A stretch of DNA of 40,974 bases from Verrucomicrobiales bacterium (GTDB taxonomy: Bacteria; Verrucomicrobiota; Verrucomicrobiia; Verrucomicrobiales; V1-33). Positions 18,652 to 25,329 of this stretch are shown here, piece by piece. Each line of letters begins with the position of its first letter. Within the stretch, counting starts at the first letter, position 1. A program made the translations under genes and the position numbers. The DNA lies in NCBI GenBank assembly GCA_018003315.1, contig JAGNEJ010000039.1:1-40974 (forward strand), written 5' to 3'. The notes beneath the pieces were generated by a model that saw only the letters and a list, made by a program, of their open reading frames with translations, was not told the origin of the DNA and did no database searches.

Positions 18652-18713
18652 TGGGGAGAGAGGGGGGCGAAATGAAATGGTTTGGGAAATGGAATGAAGC
18701 CGTAAAGCAAAAG

Positions 18714-19811
18714 CTAGTCTCCGCCGAAAAAGTGTCGTCCGGTGCGTCCGGAAATGGTGTCCTGATCGACTTCCCAGTAAACGTCCTTCATGATGTCCGC
18801 AGGCTCCGGAAAGGGACTCTCATCGGCAAAACGGGCGGCATCTTCCGCTTCCTTTTTGGCGGCTTTGTCAATTTCCTTGCACGCCTCCTCGGTCACTACG
18901 CCCTCCTCGATGAGGCGGTTTTTCCAGAGCTGAATGGGATCGTGGCCGGTTTTGTAGCTGTTGATCTCCTCTTCCGTGCGGTATTTCTTGGCGTTGGCAT
19001 CCGCGACGGAGTGTCCGTAGTAGCGATAGGTCTGGATTTCGACCACCGTGGGGCGCTTCTCCTCGTGCGCACGGGTGATGGCGATCTGCATCTTGGCGCG
19101 GACTTCATAGAGATCCCATCCGTGAATGAGATCCCAGATGATGTCATAGCCGTCGGCGCGGTAGGCGAGGCAGTTTTTGTAGGCTGAGGATCTGGCCTGG
19201 CTGGTGCCCATGGAGTAGCCGTTGTTTTCGATGACGAAGATGACCGGCAGGTCCAGAAGTCCGGCCAGATTGAGCGATTCGTGGAAACAGCCTTGATTGA
19301 CCGCACCATCTCCCAGGAAGGTCATGCAGGATCCGGTGATGCCGTGGTGTTTGAGGTAGAAGGCAATTCCGGTGCCCAGCGGGGTCTGGGCTCCGACGAT
19401 ACCGTGGCCTCCCCAGTAGTTTTTTTCCGGGGCAAAGAAGTGCATGGAACCGCCCTTGCCCTTGGAACATCCAGTGGCTTTTCCAAACAATTCCGCCATG
19501 CATTCGTTCATCCCCATGCCCGCAGCCAGTGCGTGGCCGTGGTCGCGGTAGGCGGTGATCATGTGGTCATTCGGCCCCATCAGCGAGGCGCAGCCCACGG
19601 CAATCGCTTCCTGCCCGTCGTACCGGTGAAGGAAGCCGCCCATTTTCCCCATCGCGTAGTATTTCCCGCTCGCCTCTTCGAAGCGGCGGATGCGGACCAT
19701 CTCCCGAAACAGGAAAATCTTCCGCTCTGCGTCCAATGTCTGGTTGATGCGGTAGGAGGCAAAATCCGTGGGATCGGCAACGGTTTGGGGGGAGGCGGCG
19801 GTCTGGCTCAT
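18714..19811 (-). CDS. pdhA: Pyruvate dehydrogenase E1 component, alpha subunit
   Basis: A 365-residue thiamine-diphosphate enzyme subunit. FREMVRIRRFEEASGKYYAMGKMGGFLH and GQEAIAVG open the domain; the ThDP/Mg motif is GDGAVNQGCFHESLNLA to ENNGY; the phospho-loop-like YRYYGHSVADANAKKYRT is also present. The ATG at 19811 is chosen because it overlaps the stop of the upstream membrane-protein gene (ATGA, 19808-19811), implying translational coupling; upstream in-frame residues do not resemble the family. It works with PdhB, encoded next. Confidence 0.96.
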   Translation of the reverse strand: MSQTAASPQTVADPTDFASYRINQTLDAERKIFLFREMVRIRRFEEASGKYYAMGKMGGFLHRYDGQEAIAVGCASLMGPNDHMITAYRDHGHALAAGMGMNECMAELFGKATGCSKGKGGSMHFFAPEKNYWGGHGIVGAQTPLGTGIAFYLKHHGITGSCMTFLGDGAVNQGCFHESLNLAGLLDLPVIFVIENNGYSMGTSQARSSAYKNCLAYRADGYDIIWDLIHGWDLYEVRAKMQIAITRAHEEKRPTVVEIQTYRYYGHSVADANAKKYRTEEEINSYKTGHDPIQLWKNRLIEEGVVTEEACKEIDKAAKKEAEDAARFADESPFPEPADIMKDVYWEVDQDTISGRTGRHFFGGD

Positions 19812-20410
19812 GGCAGGGTGGAGGCGGCGGAGTCGGTGCTGGTTTGGACGGCGACCAGGGATTTTTCGGGAACCAGGCTCCAAACCCCGCAGGCCAAGGT
19901 AAAGAGAACGGTGAATGTGAGATCCCCGGCGAGGGATTTGAGCAGGAACATCCAGGTGGGCGGGTAGCCAGGCACCCCGGTTGTCAGGGCCTGCAGCCAG
20001 CCGCCCATCGATTTTTCATACCCAGGGTCATACCAGAAGGCCGCGGTATTGGTCACGGCATAGAAAAACAGTGATCCGCCCAGCGACGCCAGCAGCAGTT
20101 TGGCCAAGGTGGGGCGCTGGCGCAGCGCCCAGCCCATGCCCGCCAGGGCGAGGCAGCAGGCGAGCAGCAGGAGGGAATAGCCCGCATGGAACGCATGCGG
20201 TTTAAGCAGGTGAATGACCGCATCCGAAACCACCTGCGCTGCCACCGGCACCGCAAGCGCCCATTTCCGCGGGAACAGCGCCCCGGAACACAGCGCCATG
20301 GCGGCGAGCGGAGAAAAATTCGCGACCGCACGGAGCGTCGCGTCATCCAGGACGGCCGCGGTGCACCGGAAGAAGACAACCGCAGCGATGAGGAAAAGGG
20401 CGGGAATCAT
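19808..20410 (-). CDS. DUF6580-like integral membrane protein
   Basis: About 200 residues with five to six hydrophobic helices. NFSPLAAMALCSGALF, followed by a helix pair, then GSLFFYAVTNTAAFW and a late KSLAGDLTFTVLFTLACG match the pattern I associate with DUF6580, a small membrane family resembling ECF-transporter S components. The start is taken at 20410 (MIPALFLIAAVVFF), which leads straight into helix 1; 20440 and 20464 are also in frame. Its stop overlaps the pdhA start by four bases, so it is the first gene of a likely three-gene unit with pdhA and pdhB. A vitamin or precursor uptake role (for example thiamine for E1) is speculation. Confidence 0.72.
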   Translation of the reverse strand: MIPALFLIAAVVFFRCTAAVLDDATLRAVANFSPLAAMALCSGALFPRKWALAVPVAAQVVSDAVIHLLKPHAFHAGYSLLLLACCLALAGMGWALRQRPTLAKLLLASLGGSLFFYAVTNTAAFWYDPGYEKSMGGWLQALTTGVPGYPPTWMFLLKSLAGDLTFTVLFTLACGVWSLVPEKSLVAVQTSTDSAASTLP

Positions 20411-20557
20411 GGGATGGATTGTGATGGTCCTGCCAAACATGCCGCCTTCCGCCCCGTTTGGCAACCGGCAGTCTGCGGAATTGCAACGTCAGGATCGGCT
20501 GGAGCAACTCGTGGGAAATCGCCTTGCCGCCGACGGGATTCACCGCATCTTTGCGGC

Positions 20558-21016
20558 ATGTCAGACAGCGTCACCATTGATTTCATTGAGTCCCATCATC
20601 TGTTCGACGGCGTTGCGGATGCCGATGTGGCGCTGATCTTTCCCTTCCTGGAGACCAGAAAGTTCAAGGCGGGCGACTGCATCATTTCCGAAGGCAAGCC
20701 GGGCGATGCCATTTATGTGATTGCCAAAGGAACGGTGCGGGTGACCAAGCACAGGGCCAGCGGCGGGGACCTGCTGCTCGGGGAAATGGGCCGGGGCGAC
20801 GCTTTCGGCGAAATGGGGGTCTTGGATGACGCAGCCACCACGGCATCGGTCCACGCGACCAAACCGACCACCACGCTGGTCATTTCCAAACAGGCATTTC
20901 ATGACATTTTTGAATTTCGTCCGAATGCCTTCCGCTCCATCATGTGCAACATCGCCAAGGATCTGAGCGTCCGACTGCGGGACGCTGTGGAAAAACTCGC
21001 GGCGTCCAACGCCTGA
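20558..21016 (+). CDS. Stand-alone cyclic-nucleotide-binding-fold protein
   Basis: A 152-residue protein that is almost only a CRP-type cNMP domain. The beta-barrel FKAGDCIISEGKPGDAIYVIAKGTVRVTK is typical, followed by the phosphate-binding cassette FGEMGVLDDAATTASV. In cAMP binders that cassette reads FGE(L/I)AL..xPR(A/T)A; here the arginine that holds the cyclic phosphate is Thr. There is no helix-turn-helix or other output domain; the C-terminal helix may mediate dimerisation or protein contact. It is divergent from the DUF6580-like gene and 63 bases before the peptidase-like gene. Ligand binding is uncertain. Confidence 0.85.
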   Translation: MSDSVTIDFIESHHLFDGVADADVALIFPFLETRKFKAGDCIISEGKPGDAIYVIAKGTVRVTKHRASGGDLLLGEMGRGDAFGEMGVLDDAATTASVHATKPTTTLVISKQAFHDIFEFRPNAFRSIMCNIAKDLSVRLRDAVEKLAASNA

Positions 21017-21079
21017 CCGGCGTGCGGTTTTCGCGGCTTTTGGAGTGCGGACGGCATTTTTCACACTACCAGTCTGCCC

Positions 21080-22516
21080 ATGCATTTGTTCCGAATTTCT
21101 GCATTCCTGTTGCTGACCGCCGGGTGCTCCCTGGCCGGGGACACCTATGCGGTGGTGGCCTCTGAAAAAATCAAGGCGGACGCCGCCTGGGCTGCCGTGG
21201 CGGCCAGTCTCACGGCAAAACACCCCGGAGCCGTAGAAATACACTGGTCCGCTCAGCTGTCTGAATCCCTGCCTGCCTTGCGGAAAGCATTTCCAAAGTG
21301 GGTCGCATTTGTAGCGCGTCCAGAGGAAGTCACGGTGGCATTTGTCCGGGATGCCCACCAGATGCTGCGACGCCTGGATGATGATCCCTTCACAGACGCC
21401 TTTTGGGGCATTGTGACCGGATTCGATGCTGCGAATGCCCGCCAGATGGCCGCAGAGGAAAAGCCGCTAACCATCCGGAAAGTCGCCGCAGGAACGGAAG
21501 TGGAGCTTTCCCGCTGCGAGGAGGGCATTTGGTACTGCGAGCTGAATCAAGGCCGGATGGTGCGCAAGCAGAAGGGTGGAGAGCCCAAAACGGAAACCGC
21601 CCCTGCGGACACCACCGAGGCGCTGGCCAAAACGCTTGCCGATTATCATGCCGACCTTTTCATCACCTCCGGCCACGCCACGGAGCGCGACTGGCAAATC
21701 GGTTTTCGCTACCGCAATGGTTCCTGGCACAGCAAGGGCGGTGAACTGTTCGGCACCGACACCTCGGGCAGGCGCATCAACATCCGCAGCGAAAACCCCA
21801 AGGTTTTCATGCCCATCGGCAACTGTCTGATCGGGCACATTGACGGCCCGGATGCCATGGCCCTGGCCTTCATGAAAAGCGCCGGTGTGCGGCAGATGCT
21901 CGGCTACGTGAAACCCACCTGGTACGGCTATCAGGGCTGGGGGTGTCTGGACTACTTTGTCGAGCAGCCCGGCCGGTTTTCGTTTTGTGAGGCGTTTTTT
22001 GCGAACCATCACGCGCTGATCCACCGGCTGCTGGCTGCCTGTCCTGAAGCCGCAGCGGTCACCAACGTCGATGCGATGGGCCGCAGTCCAGAGCGGCTGC
22101 ATCTCTCGGCCGCAGGACGGAAACTGGGACTCAAAGACATGGACGTGAACGGACTGTTGTTCGATCGCGATGTGGTCGTCTTTTACGGGGACCCCGCCTG
22201 GGATGCCCGGATGGCACCGGGCGCCTGTTCCTGGACACAGGAGTTGAAGAGGGAAGAGAACTCCTGGCGGTTCGTTGTTTCACCCCGCCTCGGCAAGGCC
22301 AGCTTCGCCACCGTGAACCACAACGGCACCCAGCGGGGCGGGCGGCCCGTGGTGCAGTTTTTGCCGCAGCGCATTGCTGTGAACTCCATCAAGGTCACGA
22401 AGGGCGGAGAATGGAATCCGGTCATTGCGGACAATTTTTTGCTCGTTCCCGCGCCTGCTGCTTCTCCTGAGAAACCAATGGAAATTTGCTTTGATGCAGA
22501 GGTCATTTCGCCATGA
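21080..22516 (+). CDS. Secreted protein with caspase/gingipain-like His-Cys dyad (putative C25-like)
   Basis: A 478-residue exported protein; the N-terminus FLLLTAGCSLAG could be cut by signal peptidase I or lipidated at C16, though Thr at -3 is a poor lipobox. Residues 194-205 (FITSGHATERDW) place H199 after a beta-strand, and 243-256 (FMPIGNCLIGHIDG) place C249 after another, followed by AFMKSAGVRQMLGYV. This strand-His / strand-Cys order, with a following Gly-Tyr block, is the pattern of clan CD peptidases such as gingipain-type C25. Overall similarity to a named family is not evident by eye, so activity is an inference. Its stop overlaps the ATG of a tiny ORF (22513) and the FtsX-type permease follows. 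Confidence 0.65.
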   Translation: MHLFRISAFLLLTAGCSLAGDTYAVVASEKIKADAAWAAVAASLTAKHPGAVEIHWSAQLSESLPALRKAFPKWVAFVARPEEVTVAFVRDAHQMLRRLDDDPFTDAFWGIVTGFDAANARQMAAEEKPLTIRKVAAGTEVELSRCEEGIWYCELNQGRMVRKQKGGEPKTETAPADTTEALAKTLADYHADLFITSGHATERDWQIGFRYRNGSWHSKGGELFGTDTSGRRINIRSENPKVFMPIGNCLIGHIDGPDAMALAFMKSAGVRQMLGYVKPTWYGYQGWGCLDYFVEQPGRFSFCEAFFANHHALIHRLLAACPEAAAVTNVDAMGRSPERLHLSAAGRKLGLKDMDVNGLLFDRDVVVFYGDPAWDARMAPGACSWTQELKREENSWRFVVSPRLGKASFATVNHNGTQRGGRPVVQFLPQRIAVNSIKVTKGGEWNPVIADNFLLVPAPAASPEKPMEICFDAEVISP

Positions 22517-22602
22517 ACCGAACGTGCTGCCGGAGCCTGGAATGGACGGTCAGCAGCGGCCTGCTGCTAAGCCTCGCAAAGGGCATTGGCAAATGCCCGT
22601 AG
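22513..22602 (+). CDS. Possible 29-codon coupled ORF containing two hairpins
   Basis: ATG at 22513 overlaps the upstream TGA (ATGA), giving a 29-residue peptide with a hydrophobic middle (SSGLLLSLAKGIG) and stop at 22600-22602. The same bases form two hairpins: CAGCAG/CTGCTG around CGGC (22551-22566) and GGGCATT/AATGCCC around GGCA (22581-22598). Neither has a T-run. It could be a leader that links translation of the upstream gene to the permease start at 22622, or chance. Confidence 0.25.
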   Translation: MNRTCCRSLEWTVSSGLLLSLAKGIGKCP

Positions 22603-22621
22603 TCGTGCAGAGGCAGCGGAA

Positions 22622-24988
22622 ATGATCGCGAGTCTGGACCGCAAGCTGTTTCGCGACCTTGGCCGGATGAAGGGCCAGATGGTGGCGGTGGGCCTGGTGA
22701 TGGCCTGCGGGCTAGCCATGATGATCATGACCCGCAGTCTGATGTTGACACTGGAATCGACCCGCGACGCCTATTATCAGCGCTACCAAATGGCGGACGT
22801 GTTTGTTTCGCTGAAGCGGGCGCCCCTGGCCGTGGCGGAGCAGCTGGGGGCAATCGCGGGGGTTGCTGCGGTGGAGGCCAGGATTTCAGTGAATGTTACG
22901 CTGGATCTGCCCGGCCTGGCAGAGCCGGCCAGCGGAAGAATCGTTTCCCTGCCGGAGGATCGACCGCAGGTGCTGAATCAGGTTTTTCTGCGCAGCGGAC
23001 GACTCCCGCAGCTCGATCAGCGGCGTGAGTGCGTTGTGAGCGAGGCCTTTGCCCAGGCCAACGGGCTGCATCCGGGTGATTCCGTCGCCGCGGTCATCAA
23101 TGGCCGGCGCACCACGCTGGTCATTTCGGGAATCGGACTTTCTCCGGAGTTTGTCTTCGAGGCCCGTCCCGGCGAGACGCTTCCTGACAACCGGCGCTTT
23201 GGCGTGTTCTGGATGAACTACCGCGCCGTCGCCACGGCGTATGACATGGACGGCGCCTTCAACGATGCCTGCCTGGACCTGGCTCCGGGAGTCAATCCCC
23301 TGCCGGTGCAGGCGGAAGCGGACCGGCTGCTGGCGGACTACGGCGGACTGGGTGCCTACACGCAGAAGGACCATGCCTCCGCTTCCCGTCTGCTGGACGA
23401 ACTGCGGGTGTTGCGTGCGCTGTCGGTGGCTTATCCTGCCATCTTCCTGAGCGTTGCGGCTTTCATGGTAAACGCCATTCTGGCGAGGCTCATCCGCCTG
23501 CAGCGCGAACAGATCGCCCAACTGAAAGCCCTTGGGTATTCCTCATGGCAGGTGGGGATGCATTACATGAAGTTTGCCCTGGTGATTGTGGTGCTCGGAA
23601 CGGTTTTGGGTGCCGTTGGAGGCCGGTTCATGGGCGACGGCCTGGTGCAGCTTTATACGTTGTTTTTCCGGTTTCCGTCGCTGGTGTTCCGGATGGATTA
23701 CAGCGCCATGGGAACGGCCTTGTTCGTGAGCGCCGCCGCGGCAATGGTGGGGGTGGCTGGCGTGGTCCGGCAGGCGGTGAAACTTCCTCCCGCCGAGGCC
23801 ATGCGCCCGGAGCCTCCGGCGGATTTCAAGCCATCGCGCCTTGAGCGCATGGGGCTGACGCGCTGGTGCTCTCCGTCATTCCGCATGGCCCTGCGCAACA
23901 TCGAACGTCGGCCGTTTGCCGCCCTGTTCACCGTGGCCGGGCTTGCCCTGGCCACCGGGCTCATGGTGCTGCCAGGGTCGCTGCACGACAGCATCGACTA
24001 TCTGCTCACCTATCAATGGAACCTGACGCAGCGGCAGAATGTGGTGGTGTTCCTAACCGAACCAGGATCTGGAAAAGCATTTCATGATCTGCGCCACCTG
24101 CCGGGTGTGCTTGCTGCGGAGCCGCTGCGCAGCGTTCAGACCAGACTGCACTTTGGTCCGCACAGCCGGAAGCTGGCACTGACCGGGATGCCGCGGGGGA
24201 CGGAGTTGAACCGCCTGCTGGATTCCAACGCCCGCCCCATCCTGCTGCCGGAGGAAGGGCTGGTCATGTCTGCCAAACTGGCGGAGGTGCTGGGAGTGAA
24301 ACTGGGGGACGAAGTGGAAGTGGAAGTCCTGGAGGGAGCGCGTCCGCGGCGGTTTTCGCCGGTGCGTGGACTGATTGAGGATTTTTCCGGCATCGCCGCC
24401 TACATGGATCTGGGGGCGTTGCGGCGTTTCCTGCGGGAGGATGCCACGATCAATGGCGCCTATCTCACCGTCGATCCGCTGCGCTGGGATGACTTCATGC
24501 GCCTGACCAAGGATACGCCGGCGGCCTCGGTGGTGCTGGTGAAGCGGGAGCAACTGGCAGCCTTCCGCAAAACCACCGGGCAGAGCATCGACATCATCCG
24601 GAAACTCTATCTTACCCTGGCCATCATTGTTGCTTTCGGCGTCGTTTACAACAGCGCCCGTATCGCCCTTTCCGAGCGCAACCGCGACCTGGCCACGCTG
24701 CGCGTGGTGGGATTTTCGCAGCGGGAAGTGGCTGCGGTCCTGCTGGGGGAACTAACCATGCTGGTGCTGGCTTCACTCCCGGTGGGCTTGTTATTCGGAA
24801 AGTCGCTCGCCACCTTCATCGTGGCGACCATCAATACGGAAACGGTTCGCCTGCCGCTGGTCATTGAGAAGCAAACTTACATCGTGGCGGTCGGAGTGGT
24901 GCTGCTGGCCGCAGCGGCATCGTTTCTGATCGTCGCCCGCATGTTGCGCAAATTGGATCTCGTCGGGGTGCTCAAGGCGCGGGATTGA
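22622..24988 (+). CDS. ABC transporter permease, FtsX/MacB type, large two-domain form
   Basis: 788 residues. A first helix (about 20-40, VAVGLVMACGLAMMIM) is followed by a large extracytoplasmic domain, three helices (about 265-400), a fifth (FTVAGLALATGLMVLPG), a second extracytoplasmic domain, and three last helices with the FtsX signature RNRDLATLRVVGFSQREVAAVLLGEL. The first FtsX unit carries LQREQIAQLKALGYSSWQVGMHY. This duplicated plan is that of lipoprotein- or peptide-export permeases, which work with a LolD/MacB-like ATPase. No ATPase gene is adjacent, unusual for this family. The ATG at 22622 is chosen over a TTG at 22586. Substrate is unknown. Confidence 0.9.
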   Translation: MIASLDRKLFRDLGRMKGQMVAVGLVMACGLAMMIMTRSLMLTLESTRDAYYQRYQMADVFVSLKRAPLAVAEQLGAIAGVAAVEARISVNVTLDLPGLAEPASGRIVSLPEDRPQVLNQVFLRSGRLPQLDQRRECVVSEAFAQANGLHPGDSVAAVINGRRTTLVISGIGLSPEFVFEARPGETLPDNRRFGVFWMNYRAVATAYDMDGAFNDACLDLAPGVNPLPVQAEADRLLADYGGLGAYTQKDHASASRLLDELRVLRALSVAYPAIFLSVAAFMVNAILARLIRLQREQIAQLKALGYSSWQVGMHYMKFALVIVVLGTVLGAVGGRFMGDGLVQLYTLFFRFPSLVFRMDYSAMGTALFVSAAAAMVGVAGVVRQAVKLPPAEAMRPEPPADFKPSRLERMGLTRWCSPSFRMALRNIERRPFAALFTVAGLALATGLMVLPGSLHDSIDYLLTYQWNLTQRQNVVVFLTEPGSGKAFHDLRHLPGVLAAEPLRSVQTRLHFGPHSRKLALTGMPRGTELNRLLDSNARPILLPEEGLVMSAKLAEVLGVKLGDEVEVEVLEGARPRRFSPVRGLIEDFSGIAAYMDLGALRRFLREDATINGAYLTVDPLRWDDFMRLTKDTPAASVVLVKREQLAAFRKTTGQSIDIIRKLYLTLAIIVAFGVVYNSARIALSERNRDLATLRVVGFSQREVAAVLLGELTMLVLASLPVGLLFGKSLATFIVATINTETVRLPLVIEKQTYIVAVGVVLLAAAASFLIVARMLRKLDLVGVLKARD

Positions 24989-25050
24989 CCGGCCAGATCA
25001 CATCGCTGCAACGAACGCACACTGGCTTGCGTCCGCGGGTGATTTGCGCC

Positions 25051-25317
25051 ATGCGTGTCGCCATCATGAATGTGACTCCAATCCTGTATGTCAAAACTGG
25101 CTGCCCGTGGTGCGAAGAGGTGCTGGCCTTCCTCGACCGCCACTGCCTGCCCTACGAGAAGTGTGTCGTGACCGGAGATGCGGCAGCGATGCAGCGCATG
25201 GTCGCCCTGTCTGGTCAGACCAAGGCTCCGACCATGGATTGGGCGGGCGAAGTGCTGGCCGACTTCGGCGTCAATGAACTGGTGCCATTTCTGCGCGGCA
25301 AGGGGATTGGAGTCTGA
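25051..25317 (+). CDS. Glutaredoxin-like protein
   Basis: An 88-residue thioredoxin-fold protein. ILYVKTGCPWCEEVLAFLD carries a CPWC redox-active pair, and the cis-proline position is KAPTMDW, followed by a short C-terminal helix. Glutaredoxins use CPYC/CPWC to reduce disulfides with glutathione; a mycoredoxin- or NrdH-like protein is the alternative. The ATG at 25051 has GGGTGA eight bases upstream; an ATG at 25066 is also possible. It follows the permease by 62 bases and ends 12 bases before the convergent secreted-protein gene. Confidence 0.87.
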   Translation: MRVAIMNVTPILYVKTGCPWCEEVLAFLDRHCLPYEKCVVTGDAAAMQRMVALSGQTKAPTMDWAGEVLADFGVNELVPFLRGKGIGV

Positions 25318-25329
25318 CGCTGCCGGATC

